From Littorina saxatilis (taxonomy: Eukaryota; Mollusca; Gastropoda; Littorinimorpha; Littorinidae), in the NCBI RefSeq assembly GCF_037325665.1, contig NC_090248.1, positions 17,788,580 to 17,852,579 of the forward strand: a DNA stretch of 64,000 bases. Direction: 5' to 3'. The notes under the pieces were generated by a model. That model did not search any database and had not been told where the DNA came from. It was given only the letters and a program-made list of their open reading frames with translations. This document shows positions 15,968 to 27,794 of the stretch, piece by piece. The position numbers and the translations under genes are program-made. How positions within the stretch are numbered: position 1 is the stretch's first letter; the number at the start of each line of letters is the position of its first letter.

Positions 15968-17000
15968 AGCATGCTAACGTTAATTTAACGTTAATTTAAC
16001 GTTTGCATGGTTAGATTTTGGTTTACGGTTAGCATTAAACGTTAAATCAACGTTAAATTAACGTTAGCAGAAAAACGGTTATAAAGCAAACGTTAAATTA
16101 ACGTTAAATTAACGTTAACAAGCAAACCGTTTTCATGGCAAACCTTTTTTAAACGTTAATTTAACGTTTGCCTGAAAACCAATATAAAACGGTTTGCATT
16201 GAAACGTTAAAATAACGTTAAATAAACGTTGACACATAACCGTTCAATATCAAACCATTTTTTAACGTTAATTTAACGTTTGCCTGAAAACCAATATAAA
16301 ACGGTTTGCATTGAAACGTTAAAATAACGTTAAATAAACGTTAGCACATAACCGTTCAATATCAAACCATATTTAAACGTTAATTTAACGTTTGGTCGAA
16401 AACAATTAAAAAACGGTTTGCACTGAAACGTTAAAAAAACGTTAAATAAACGTTGACACATAACCGTTCAAAATCAAACCAATTTCAAACGTTAATTTAA
16501 CGTTTGCCCGAAAACAATTAAAAAACGGTTTGCACTGAAACGTTAAAAAAAACGTTAAATAAACGTTGACACATAACCGTTCAAAATCAAAGCAAAATCA
16601 AAAAAAAAAAAAAAAAAAAAAAAGTTATTGTTGTGGTGGCAACAACTTGAACAAGAAACTTTTTTTTTTAAAATGTCAAAAATTTTTTTTTTTTTTTAAA
16701 TATAATTTTTTTTTAATTGACATATATATCAAAAACAAACCTTTCAAAAAAATGTATTTGTTAAAAAAAAAAAAAATTAAAAAAAAACATAATGTAACGT
16801 TAAATTAACGTTAGTTTTATGCTTTATGGCTACGTTTCTTTCACGTTTTATGGCGAACCTTAAATTAACGTTAGATTTAGGTTAGTTTACTCATCAAGAT
16901 AAACGTTAAATTAACGTTAACATTAAACGTTAATTTAACCAAAATAAAACCATAATATAACGTTAAATTAACGTTAATTTAACGTTTACCGCTAATGTCA
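15968..17000. repeat. Left subterminal AACGTT array
   Basis: AACGTT hexamers recur at 11 bp spacing (AACGTTAATTT). Between about 16152 and 16590 they are built into a 111-112 bp higher-order unit repeated four times. A/T homopolymer runs lie at 16600-16790. Confidence 0.9.
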
Positions 17001-17749
17001 ATTTGACCAAAATAAAAGTATAATACAACTGCTGTTTGAATGTATTTTTCACGTTGAGTGCTAACATTAAAAAGAACCCCCAAAAACATAATCAAACAAA
17101 TCATAAGGAAAATAATTGTATTTAAATTTTTTTTTTGCTTTGTAATTTTTTTTTCTTATTTGAAGATGCATTTCCCATAATCTTTTCTGTCTGCTGTTGT
17201 TGTAGTGTTTGTTATATATGTAGCTAAAACCGTGTTAAAAAAAGACAAGCAAACACCAACAAATCAAAGTTTGAAAAAGGTTTTTGGTGAGAATGGTTAA
17301 CTTTGCAGCTAACGCTATTTTATCTTGTTGTATTACTTAATCCGGAGAGCATGCAGGCTGTTGATTTTTGATCTCTGTCTCATTGGAAGGATGGTACTGG
17401 CCAGGTCTCATATTTTGAGCCAAACAGTGTACATGCTAACATAAAACAAAACAAAAGACAAATAAATAAAACCATTAGAAACATGTTTTGAGAATATGTT
17501 CTAAACATTTATTCATCATTCCCTGATATTTCCACAATATAAAAAATAAAAAATACACAACCATGATGAAAATGTCAAAAGTTGAATCAGTTCTAAAGTT
17601 TCTAGAAGTGAGTTTGGATATATCACACTTTTAGGTTCTGTACCTAGAAATTTACCAATTCTATTCCATCTTTTGGGTTTAAAAAAGTCTTTGCAGATAT
17701 ATATTATACATCTGAAATGATGCCAGAAGAGACAAGGAAATATGAGGTT

Positions 17750-18326
17750 ATTTGCAACACCACCAGCAGAGGAAGAAGTCGCTCACTTTGCAGCAGCAGA
17801 TAAAAAGAATTGTTGAATTTGAAGCAGGAGCAGACACAGAAGTTGTTGAATGTGTAGTATCTGCAGCAGACAAAGAAGTTGTTGAATTTACAGCAGACGA
17901 TATATTTGTTAAATCTGCAGCAGCACACAAAGAAGTCATTCACTTTGCAGCAGCTCCAGACAACAAGAATTGTTGAGTTTTAAGCAGGAGCAGACACAGA
18001 AGTTGTTAAGTTTGCAGCAGGAGCAGCGGCAGACAAAAAAAGTTCTTGAATTTGCAGCAGACGATATACTTGTTAAATCTGCAGCAGCAAACAAAGAAGT
18101 CATTCACTTTGCAGCAGCTCCAGACAACAAGAATTGTTGAATTTTAAACAGGAGCAGACACAGAAGTTGTTAAGTTTGCAGCACCAGCAGACAAAGAAGT
18201 TGTTGAATTTGCAGCAGACGATATATTTGTAAAATCTGCAGCAGTAGCCATGGAAAAAGTTGTTGATACAACCAGTGCAGACGATGACATGTCTGCAATA
18301 GGCGACTTTGAAGATCTGCTCCACAT
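17750..18326 (-). CDS. Decayed Ser/Thr/Ala-rich repeat protein segment
   Basis: A unit of about 177 bp is present about three times. On the minus strand it encodes SSAANSTTSLSA and NLTTSVSAPASNSTIL-type low-complexity peptide. On the plus strand the same bases give AADKEVVEFAADDIFVKS, so the coding strand is not certain. A minus-strand acceptor (GTCTTTGCAG, about 18342) favours minus. No family recognised. Confidence 0.35.
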
Positions 18327-18976
18327 GCTATGACACCTGCAAAGACAAAGAATGCAACAATCTTAAAACAAAGAATTCAGTGTTATTTCAGAACTTCAGT
18401 GTAAACACTATAATTATGTCTTCTTTGTTGGTGTTCTTTGCTGTTCTTTGCTGAACATAGAACTGAAGGTAAATAAGGTTTAAATTGTCTTTGCATTATG
18501 CCAATATTGTTGAATTTACTTCTGTGAATTTGCTAACTTTGATAGCATCATTGTGTGTTTGAATGAAATGCTCTATGTCAATGCTGCCTGGCACGGATAA
18601 CAGCCCTACCAACCCGTCCACCTACACCCCCACCCCACCCACACACACTCACACAGAACACCTTCCAACAAAATTTTCCCCAGACTAAGACAATAGAATG
18701 TCAGTTGGACCTTGACTAAAAATATGCATAGGTAAAGATGTCCCAGCTACAACAAATTGTTCTGTCGGAAGACCTCCAACATGCCGAAATGATGTGATGG
18801 CCGACCAGCCAAGGATTAGAACAATGCGTCATATAATATCAGCATGTATCAATGACCCTAGGCTGAGGCCTGACAATAACACTGCCTTCTCTCAAATATG
18901 ATTTTCTGTTATAAATATAATAATATGACTGCTGGAACATTCTGATTCATCTTAGCGTTAAACAAGGATTTTACCT

Positions 18977-19013
<37 letters not shown>

Positions 19014-19014
19014 G
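18977..19014. repeat. CA microsatellite
   Basis: (CA)n of about 32 bp. Confidence 0.9.
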
Positions 19015-19033
19015 ACACACACTTACTTGGCCT

Positions 19034-19126
19034 CAACAGCCAGAATGTCGGGGTTGTACCTTGTAGTTTACATCCCTGTGAATGCTTTCTGTTCCATCCT
19101 CATGGTAATTCCTCCCACCCTGCAAT
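19034..19126 (-). CDS. Exon-like block in the large element
   Basis: Acceptor TTCATTGCAG and donor GTAAGTG. It continues in frame from the 19681-19735 block as GGRNYHEDGTESIHRDVNYK. Product unknown. Confidence 0.35.
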
Positions 19127-19680
19127 GAAAATTGAAAGCATTGATGTGTGAATTGCATTAATTACAATAGTCTAAACACACTCAAATCTTTACTTGTTAA
19201 TGAAGACAGAGAGATAGAGAGTGGGAATAGAGTGGGGGGAGGGGAGAGAGCAGTTGTCAATCAAACCTTGTTTTAAAAATTTAACTTTTATTTTTAAGTG
19301 TCTTTGAATAGATCATTTTCGAAAATAACTCCCCATGCCTCTCCTGAGATCTCTTATTTACTGTACAGTTATGCATTTGACCTGAAGCTGTAAGATTGAA
19401 CAGTAAGTGCCCTGCGTGCACATGTGTGGAAAGTATCAGATTGAGAGAGAGAGAAAGTCTCAGATTGAGAGAGAGAGAGTAACAGACAGACAAAGACAGA
19501 GAGAGAGACTGAAACTGAGAAAGAGACAGAAGGCAGGAAAGAAAGAGAGAGAAATCCACCTTTCCAATCGTTATGCATGATATTGCTTTGATATTTGTGA
19601 CTCGTATGAAAAATAAGTCAACAATCACAATGCCAACGGATCGTGAACTATGAATTTACAACAGCACAGTTCAACATTAC

Positions 19681-19735
19681 CTGAATTTCTTCCTGCTGAA
19701 AGTTCCATTTGCCATTCGCCTCAGCGTCACAAGAT
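19681..19735 (-). CDS. Exon-like block in the large element
   Basis: Acceptor AGTAATACAG, donor GTAATG. Encodes SCDAEANGKWNFQQEEIQ and joins in frame to the 19034-19126 block. Not recognised. Confidence 0.35.
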
Positions 19736-20231
19736 CTGTATTACTATTAGTCCTGATATATGCTGAAGTGTAGCATGTTATCTTATACATGTGTCAGCAG
19801 TCACACTGGCTTTGAAGTTGCTAGCGTTTTAAAAACTGTTACAGAAACTTTTTTTAATTTCGATTCCACTGTGAAAGGTTGAGACTGAGAGTACTGTCCC
19901 TTGGCGATCAAGGGAGGTCACTCAGAATTTTCGTTCCTAGTTATCGAACTTGGACGTAACGGCACGTTGTCAACAAATGCGTTGGGAAGATTGAAAACTG
20001 GCAGTTGCAAGAGCACTATGTGATACACCAACAGAAACGAACCAGACTGGACAGTCCAATACTAAGACCGAAGGCGCAAGACATAATTACTGGACTGGTT
20101 TCAAGAGTTTTACAAACTTTGAGTGAGTATTGCCTCAGTGAACTTGGAAGATATAGATTTGCTAATTATTGAGACTTTTTCTTTTTTATTATGTATTTTT
20201 CTTGGAATATAAGACTAAAAAGTGTGTTTGT

Positions 20232-20237
20232 TTCTTA

Positions 20238-20270
<33 letters not shown>

Positions 20271-20303
20271 CACTGTGTGTGTGTCACCGTGTGTGTGTGT
20301 GTT
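20232..20303. repeat. GT microsatellite, interrupted
   Basis: (GT)n runs split by CACT and CACC. Confidence 0.9.
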
Positions 20304-20417
20304 TAGGTGTTTGCTGTTTTTCTTTATTGTTGTTGTTGCCTGAAATGGTGATTTGAACTAAGAATCTATTCCTTTTATGATTCTGTTGTGCATAATAAAT
20401 AGCTTTTATTCTTTCAG

Positions 20418-20569
20418 ATTTATAGTTATACCACAAAAAAAACTGTCTGCATTTGGTGGGGAGGTGCCTTAACTGGTCAAAAAAAAAGTGAGCCGATTGA
20501 TGGCATGGCCGTTCATCGCATTTGGATGGTAAAAAGCAAAACCAGTTTCCATTCTTCAACAAGCTGAAG
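20418..20569 (+). CDS. Tandem exon-like unit A of the large element
   Basis: Acceptor ATTCTTTCAG. Reads TVCIWWGGALTGQKKSEPID, clearly homologous to unit C (QVCNWWGGVWTGGKTDEFID). Function unknown. Confidence 0.4.
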
Positions 20570-20690
20570 GTTTGCATTGGAAAACAGTAAGTGTTTTTTT
20601 TAAATGAGTTTTCAATGTAACTGACAGAACAATTTGTTGTATAATTATTATAATCAGTTGTGTAATGCTTGCAAAACATACAGTCACATG

Positions 20691-20812
20691 TACACACGCA
20701 TCCCCCACCCCACCCCACCCCTTTCCACATATACACACACACACACATGTACACACGCATCCCCCACCCCACCCCACCCCTTTCCACATATACACACACA
20801 CACACACACACA
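20691..20812. repeat. 59-62 bp tandem duplication with CA run
   Basis: GTACACACGCATCCCCCACC, CCACCCCTTTCCACATATAC and (AC)n occur twice head to tail. Confidence 0.9.
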
Positions 20813-21011
20813 AACTCCAATTTGAACTGTTCCTGTTTCAGTGGTGGACCTTTCTGGTGACCTGTAATTACTCAACTGTCAGTTGGAACATATTAGGGAA
20901 AATAATCTATCATTGTGCTTTTGTACATTTGTTGGTTAAATCAGAATTACTTACAATTCTGTTTCCAGTCCTTTGTGCAAATTCGTATTAATTGGACATT
21001 ATTTCTTTCAG

Positions 21012-21146
21012 ATGAAAAAATCCTGTCTACAATCGGAGATGGGGGTGGCAATGGGAGGGGGCCACAGTCTGAAGGATGGCTGTACCAAAGCATGCAGTTG
21101 GAAGGGGACAACCCATCAAGGTTTACAATTATCAGCTTTGAAAACA
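21012..21146 (+). CDS. Tandem exon-like unit B of the large element
   Basis: Acceptor TTTCTTTCAG, donor GTGAGT. Aligned to units A and C it reads SEGWLYQSMQLEGDNPSRFT. The best-preserved unit for splice signals. Confidence 0.4.
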
Positions 21147-21209
21147 GTGAGTACAATTTGGTACATGTATAATTATTGTTGTCAGTTGTTTATTGCTTGT
21201 AACAGACCC

Positions 21210-21215
21210 CCCCCC

Positions 21216-21283
<68 letters not shown>
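21210..21283. repeat. C-run plus CA microsatellite
   Basis: Short C-run followed by (CA)n of about 60 bp, at the same relative place as the CA run after unit A. Confidence 0.9.
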
Positions 21284-21284
<1 letters not shown>

Positions 21285-21462
21285 ATAAATTCAATATCAA
21301 CCGTTTCTGTTTCAGTGATGGACTGGTATGATGAACTTTTCTGTTTTTAATAACATTTAGGAAAACATGTTGTCATTCTGTGCTTGTTTGTTTTTGTGAT
21401 AACTGAGAATCCTTGTTCTCATTCCTGTGCACATGTATTTATATTGATTTTTATTCGCTCAG

Positions 21463-21621
21463 ATAACAAGCAAGTCTGCAATTGGTGGGGAGGTGTCTGG
21501 ACTGGTGGGAAGACTGATGAGTTCATTGATGACAGATGATTGTACCAAAATTATTCAATCGGAAGAGGGAAAAAACATCGAAGTTTCCGTTGTCTGTGCT
21601 GAAAGTTCACACTGTTGACCA
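21463..21621 (+). CDS. Tandem exon-like unit C of the large element
   Basis: Acceptor TTCGCTCAG, donor GTAAGTG. Homologous to unit A over VCxWWGGxxTGxKxxExID. Decayed. Confidence 0.4.
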
Positions 21622-21650
21622 GTAAGTGAATTGTTTAAATCAGTGTCGTC

Positions 21651-22669
21651 TTTTTTGAGTCACTTGAGAAAAAGTGACTCTATGTAATCGGTCAGTGTTA
21701 GTCTGTCCGGCCGTCCGTCCGTCCGTAGACACCACCTTAACGTTGGACTTTTCTCGGAAACTATCAAAGCGATCGGGCTCATATTTTGTGTTTAGTCGTG
21801 ACCTCCAATGACCTCTACACTTTAACGATGGTTTCGTTGACCTTTGACCTTTTTCAAGGTCACAGGTCAGCGTCAAAGGAAAAATTAGACATTTTATATC
21901 TTTGACAAAGTTCATCGGATGTGATTGAAACTTTGTAGGATTATTCTTTAGATCAAAGTTTTTACATCTGTAGCCTTTTACGAACGTTATCAGAAAAACA
22001 AGGGAGATAACTAGCCTTTTCTGTTCGGCAACACACAACTTAACGTTGGGCTTTTCTCGGAAACTATAAAAGTGACCGGGCTCAAATTTTATGTGAACGT
22101 GACTCCCAGTGACCTCTACACTTTGACGTCTGCTTTGGTGACCTTTGACCTTTTTCAAGGTCACAGGTATGTCTTGAAGGAAAAAAATTGAAATATCATA
22201 TCTCTGAAACTATTCATCGGATTTGATTCAAACTTTATAGGATTATTCTTTACATCAAATTATTTACATCTGTAGCTTTTTACAAACGTTATCGGAAACA
22301 CAGGGGAGATAACTAGCCTTTCCTGTTCGTCAACACACAACTTAACGTTGGGCTTTTCTCGTAAACTATAAAAGTGACACAGCTCTAAGAGTAACAAATG
22401 TTAGTGTGTCTACTGTTAATATGATTGCTTCGAAAAAAAATTAATGATGCTAGTTTATGTGAATTAAGTTATTAATGGGGTTTGTTTATGTGAGATTAAT
22501 GAGAGTATTTTTAATGCCAAGGTAAATATTTTGTTGCTCGATCCATGCAATCTCATTCTTCAGGAATGCATTGTGTTGTGAATAGCAATTTCTTCCTGTC
22601 CATCTGATGCCTCATATAATATTCAGAACTGCGAAAGTGACTCGATCGAGCGTTTGCTCTTCTTGTTTT
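21651..22669 (+). mobile_element. GTCCGTCC-bearing interspersed element (mollusc type)
   Basis: Starts TTTTTTGAGTCACTTGAG, has GTCCGTCCGTCCGT, internal GACCTTTGACCTTTTTCAAG and ends CTTCTTGTTTTC. It contains two tandem internal halves from AACGTTGG(A/G)CTTTTCTCGG onward. It interrupts the intron after unit C. Same family as 46053-46747 and 61603-62450. Confidence 0.8.
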
Positions 22670-22808
22670 CTGTGGTGCTTAATTTCAATATCAGTTGTGT
22701 AATGCTTGCAACACACACAATCTCTCTCTCTCTCTTTCTCTCTGTTTCTTTCTCTGTTGTTACAAATTGGGCTGAGACTTTTGATTTTGCATATGTGGAC
22801 TTGCGCCT

Positions 22809-22885
22809 GTGTGTGTGTGTGTGTGTGCGCTTGTGTGCCTGTGTGTGTGTGTGCCTGTGTGTGTGTGTGTGTCTGTGTGTGTATA
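22809..22885. repeat. GT microsatellite
   Basis: Imperfect (GT)n with CT interruptions. Confidence 0.9.
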
Positions 22886-22955
22886 CATTGGTGTGTTTCT
22901 TAGTACATGTATTGTATGTGTTTGTTACTGCTAATGTGTGTGAATGTGTGTTTGT

Positions 22956-23117
22956 TGTACTACGTTGCAAGCCCCTGAAGCAATTTTTTGATTAGTGCTT
23001 TTGTGAACAAGAAACAATTGACAAGTGGCTCTATCCCATCTCCCCCCCTTTCCCCGTCGCGATATAACCTCCGTGGTTGAAAACGACGTTAAACACCAAA
23101 TAAAGAAAGAAAGAAAG
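22956..23117 (+). mobile_element. AAAG-tailed retroposon, 5' truncated
   Basis: Identical in plan to the last ~160 bp of the full copy at 63013-63383 (TACGTTGCAAGCCCCTG...GACGTTAAACACCAAATAAAG) and ending in (AAAG)n. Confidence 0.85.
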
Positions 23118-23292
23118 ATGTGTGTTTGTAAGTGTATATTTGTGTCAGTGTATGTGTCTGTTAGTGTGTGTTGGTGTTAGTGTGTGTGTGTGTGATTTAG
23201 TTTGTAATCCCAGCCATTGACTAAGGACCGTGTGTGATTTAGTTTGTAATCCCAGCCATTGACTAAGAACCATTTTTCCTTCTCTATCCCAG

Positions 23293-23590
23293 GTTGGTAT
23301 CCTGCATAAGATTATGACCACTTCAAAGTCAGGGAGCTGGGCCTGGCCACATAGTTCAAGCAGAAGTTGAACTACTCCCTCACCATTACCATCATCATAT
23401 TCTGTGAGGTGGACTTCACCTACGACCAGAAGTTTGACCAGCGTCAAAGAGCGAGTGCAGGCAGCTGCCAGTGCTACAGGACATCATTGCGCGCCATCTC
23501 ACTAACAAGATTCAACACCTTTGCTGACCCACAGCTTCTGAATGCTGTGTTTGCAAAGCAGCCCGGCATCAAGCCTCATTTACATGGGTG
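23293..23590 (+). pseudogene. Decayed coding-like block in the large element
   Basis: Starts after a CTATCCCAG acceptor-like site. Reads KLNYSLTITIIIFCEVDFTY and DQKFDQ, then changes frame (RVKERVQAA). Not recognised; probably the next tandem unit or an exon of the element's gene. Confidence 0.3.
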
Positions 23591-24014
23591 CCATCATTCA
23601 GGACTAACACCAACAGTTCATAAACAAATATTCACTGTGCACACACGTTTGGCAAAGTGGAGCAGAAAACTTGCAGTCTTGCTGCTTGTTAATTTTTATT
23701 CATCGATGATTGTTTTTCATCTAGCTACTCCACAAAATATGTTAATATCTTTTGTGATAGCAAGAATTTTAATGAAATGAAGCAGAGCGCTATTTTAATA
23801 TCTGAGAAACAAAGGGACGTAATTGCTCTGCTATTTGACATGTGCAACAAGAGTAAGTGAGATTATGTGGAAGCAATTTTCTTGGCACCTGTGAGAATAA
23901 CACGCTTTTGAATGAACAAAAGACTTTACATGCATGTCGCACGTGTATGCATTAATAGCGCTTACATCCCTTCGTTTCTCATATTTTGTGCTACTGACTT
24001 GCTTGTATTACTAG

Positions 24015-24740
24015 AGACATCCAGGTTTGCCTTCGTCAAAAGTTCGTGAGTTCCGATCTTCGCGAGTTTGTTGAAGTGGTGACGTCACATCCCGTCACGG
24101 TCACCACTTTCCAATTTCGGTCCAGATCTACGCGAAATTCTTCGTGCGCGTTCGTCTGTTTTTCGAAACAGTGATGACGTGACGAGTAGCGTTATATATG
24201 ACGAGTCTTTTTTATCGGAATATTCCAGACATCTGAATATGCTGGGTACACACGCAACACTGACAATTTTTTTCGATTTTTAGATTCATTCCTGTAAAAT
24301 CTCCCAACTCTAAAACAAAATAGGCCTAGTGGAAACAAGTGTCTTGTGCAAGAGAGATCAAGGGAGATAATTGGCAGGATATGTCGCCCGTTGACTCAAG
24401 TTCTGAGTTTTGTGTGGGTATCCGTGTTCATGCACTAGGCCTCCAAAATGAACAGTTTACAGATGCACAGTCCACAGAAGCGTCGTAAAGATATCAAACT
24501 TTAACACTGCGCACATAAAACATATTTTTAACATTATGAAAAGGACTAAAAGTACTCGCGAAGATTGCTGATTAAGGTTCGTCAAACACGCCTTTTTCAC
24601 CACGCAGATCCCGGTCTTCGGCAAGCCGTGGTGGGCGCGAAAACCCGAGCGCATGCGCATTGAGGCACAAAGTTAAAAATAGAAAGGAAATCCCCACCAC
24701 CGACGAATGTTCGTCTGACGAAGGTTGAATCTGGATGTCC
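24015..24740. mobile_element. MITE with CTAG flanks
   Basis: Ends RGACATCCAG...CCTTCGTCA are inverted at 24740 and flanked by CTAG on both sides (24011-24014, 24741-24744). Nested in the 9.7 kb element. Confidence 0.75.
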
Positions 24741-25264
24741 CTAGTGATTGTGCAAATAATTTGTATTGTTTTCATCTCTGATTTTGTCATTAACAATGAT
24801 CGCTGTCGATAATGAGTTTGCACAGCCCTATGGTATTTACCTTGATGAACCCATACCAGCATTGTGATTGAAATTCTTAATTGCTGATCCTGTTATCGCC
24901 TTCTGATGATTTTTTTTTTTATCAAGTTCAGACTATTATTAGTCAATGTAGCATTGCTTCAATGAGATTAAGTCTACATATAATTTTTGCCTGCCCGATT
25001 GATAATACTATGCTGTGGTATTTTACTGAGACTGAAAAATGTGTTGTAATATTTTTTTAGTTCACATTTTCATGTTTTAGCAATTGAAGGAATTTAGTTT
25101 GCATTGTTCAACATTTTAAAAGTGTTACTGTTATCAAATTAGTATTCACATATTGAATTGTTAAAGACCCCAACAATTTAAATTTTAAATAAAATTTGTG
25201 ATCTTGAATTTTCTGTGCATTAATTCAAATTTGTATTTGCAAATGTTATTTTAATGTTTTCAGG

Positions 25265-25683
25265 AGAACGTAAATTTAACGTTTGCATGTGAACGTTAAT
25301 TTAACGTTGGCATGTGAACGTTAATTTAACGTTTGCATGAAAACGTTTGATTATGGTTTTGTTTTGGTTAATTTTATGTTTGCATGCAAACGTTAAAAAA
25401 ACGTTAAATAAACGTTAATCTAACGGTTATATTATGGTTTTGTTTTGGTTTGTTTTTAGTTATTTTTACGTTAGAGGTTAACGTAAAATTAACGTTAATT
25501 TTACGTTATTTTATGGTTAGTTTTTGGTAAAACTAACGTTAAACTAACGTAAAAAGTTAACGTTACATTAACGTTAACCAGATGAGCAAAGTAACGTTAA
25601 TGTAACGTTAACTTTTTACGTTAATGTAACGTTTACCGCGAACGTTAATTTAACGTTAATTTAACGTTAGCATGCTATCTGGG
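25265..25683. repeat. Right subterminal AACGTT array
   Basis: More than fifteen AACGTTA-type units in both orientations, ending in the terminal GTTAGCATGCTATCTGGG. Confidence 0.9.
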
Positions 25684-25739
25684 AAAGAACTAAATAATTA
25701 CTCCCGCCACGAAGTTTTTACTCCACACATTTTTTTAAA

Positions 25740-26215
25740 TATCGTTACGAGATTTCTCGGAGTCAGACTAAGGTGATGGTGCCAGACCTATGCGGGAGGT
25801 AAATTTAAAGTGGTGGTGCCAGACACGTGCCGGAGTCAGAGTGGTGGTGCCAGATCGGTGCTAAATTAAGTGGTGAGTGAGTGAGAATGATGGTGCCAGA
25901 GTAAGGATGGTAGTTACTGTACCGGATTGAGAGTGACAGAGTGAGAGCCAGACCGGTGCGAGATTAAGAAACCCAGAGAGTGGTGCTCTGAGAGTTGGAA
26001 TGATGCCAAAGTGGGGGGTGTATTGGAAAGGCGGTTTCCATGTGTGCTGTTTTTGTTCCATTTACTTTTTAAATGAAACTAAGCTGGTTCGGGATTGCCA
26101 CAATATTGGTGTTGTGTATTGTTGCTGTTATTAAGATGATTATATTTAAGATTGTAAGGCGCTTAGAACTATTTTAGGATTTGCGCCCTATAAATACCCT
26201 TATTATTATTGATAT
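25740..26215. repeat. Degenerate GTGGTGCCAGA array with SINE-like tail
   Basis: Repeats of GAGTGGTGGTGCCAGA(C)CGGTGC run to about 26010. They are followed by a 3' tail (AAGGCGCTTAGAAC...TATAAATACCC(TTATTATT)) typical of SINE ends. Confidence 0.55.
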
Positions 26216-26297
26216 GATTAAGTGGTGCAGTTGTTTATTCTTTCTTTTGTGAACATTCGCTCAGTTATAACTTAATGTTTACAAATTCTCCTCAGAC

Positions 26298-26750
26298 TGT
26301 CAAGCGAGCAGAGTGGCTGCGGGGATAAGAGCGACAGTATTCAAACACTATCACCTCCCAAGTCGTGAGTTCAAATCCCACTCCCGTCAATATTTCTCAG
26401 TGTGTGTGTTTGTGTGTCTGTCCCGACCGCTCCAAGACTGGCGGTACCAGCGTGACGTGCAAGCGTGTGTGTGAGTGTCTCTGTGCTAGTGGATGTGGAG
26501 TGAAAATGGAGGATCCAGACACGTGCATTACCAGTGCCAAGAGCATGATGCCACAGTGAGATTGGAGGTGCCAGAATAAGAATCATGGTGCCAGCGGGAG
26601 AGTGGTGGTGCAAGACCTGTGTCAGAGCGGACCCAGAGTCACAGTGGTGCTAGAGTGAGAGTGGTGGTGACGGAGTGAGAATGGTAGTACCAGATTGAGT
26701 GTCCGAGTGAGAGTGCCAGACTGGTTCCGGAGTGACTGTTAGACCGGTGC
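26298..26750 (+). mobile_element. tRNA-headed SINE-like unit plus CCAGA array
   Basis: Box A-like AGAGTGGCTGCGGGGATAAG and box B-like CGTGAGTTCAAATCCC at 26306-26380 look tRNA-derived. The body runs into the same GTGGTGCCAGA array found at 25740, suggesting two copies of one family. Confidence 0.5.
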
Positions 26751-27794
26751 TGTCCCTTTCTAGTAAATATTGATTTTGTTCCCCATTTCCTTTCGATCGA
26801 GTGATTATTATCAAAATAGTCAAAGCAGATTCTCAAAATCAACATGTTTGCAATAAACTGACTGCAATTCTTATTAAAAAACCATTTGCTTCCTTTTTCT
26901 GCTTTCTTATTTTTTGCATTCACTATTGCTTAAAATAAACATTTGCGCAATTAACTACCGGTAATTGCAATTCTTTATCCCTTTCTTTCTTTAAAAAAAA
27001 CCCCAGTTTAATGCTTTTATTGGTAAACTTTCACTTAAAGAAAATTGTGTTGTTAAACCTAGCTGAGACTGGACAAATGATCCGTGATTAGCCTGTGTTA
27101 AGAAAATTTAACCCTCATGTTTGCCCATAGTCACCTGACATTGAATTCAATATTCGGCATCTATGGGCATCCATACAGCTAATAGCAGCAGCTAAAGCTT
27201 TGACTCTGCCCAACCTCTGGCAGGAATAAAATAGCATATAGTTAAAGCGGAGCGATGGTCTCGCCCAGCTGGGCCACCACACCTGTGGGGGAAATCGAGG
27301 CCACTGGACCCAGTCATATTTGAACTTTCCTCGCCAGTTAATGCTTGGTTTGATATGAAACGCGTTAATATAGGGGCATTGTTCACCTGCAGAAGGTCTT
27401 TTGTTTTCCTTTTCTTTTTCCAACATTGGATTTGGAATAAGTCGAATGATCAAGCTGTATTTCTGGCGGTATAATTATATTCTTTTTAACCTTTATAAGT
27501 GGTGCAAAGAAGCGTCTCTTCGTATGAAGAAAGAAAAAGTCTTTCAACTACATCAGTTCAAGCGCACATACGTACACACCTATTTTTACATGTATGTGCG
27601 GAACATCCGCCCCCCCCCCCCCCCCCCGCCCCCCATGGTCTTTCTTTTCGTGGACAATGAGAGTGACATGCCATTTGTTTTTGTTTCATCCGTTTACTCA
27701 TTTTAATGAATAACACACTGTTCAGACAGTTTTGAGTCATCCCAATGATTGTGACCTTTTTGTTTGTTTGTAGAAACGTCTTTTCAGGGCACAG
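26751..27794. other. No gene seen; possible transposon fragment at 27115-27453
   Basis: A minus-strand frame there reads INWRGKFKYDWVQWPRF, PQVW, faintly like the 'RxDxV...PAQV' segment of large DNA-transposon proteins. Too weak to assign. A C-run lies at 27609-27637. Confidence 0.25.

Larger units (their letters stand above)
15961..25683. mobile_element. Large (9.7 kb) unclassified element with AACGTT-array inverted ends
   Basis: The left end reads CCCTGATAGCATGCTAACG and the right end, inverted, CCCAGATAGCATGCTAACG. Both run into phased AACGTTAATTT units, so they are matching terminal inverted repeats of at least 45 bp, extended by subterminal arrays (about 1 kb left, 0.4 kb right). I saw no target-site duplication. 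Inside are spliced, decayed coding blocks on both strands, a 177 bp repeat and four tandem exon-bearing units, plus three later insertions. No transposase was recognised, so the class is unknown. It looks old and broken. Confidence 0.6.

Noticed and set aside
16600-16800. A/T homopolymer ORF (80 residues)
   Set aside because: Lys/Phe runs from A and T tracts.
15961-25683. Assigning the large element to Polinton/Maverick or a viral family
   Set aside because: No polymerase, integrase, capsid or ATPase motif recognised; large size and inverted ends alone are not enough.
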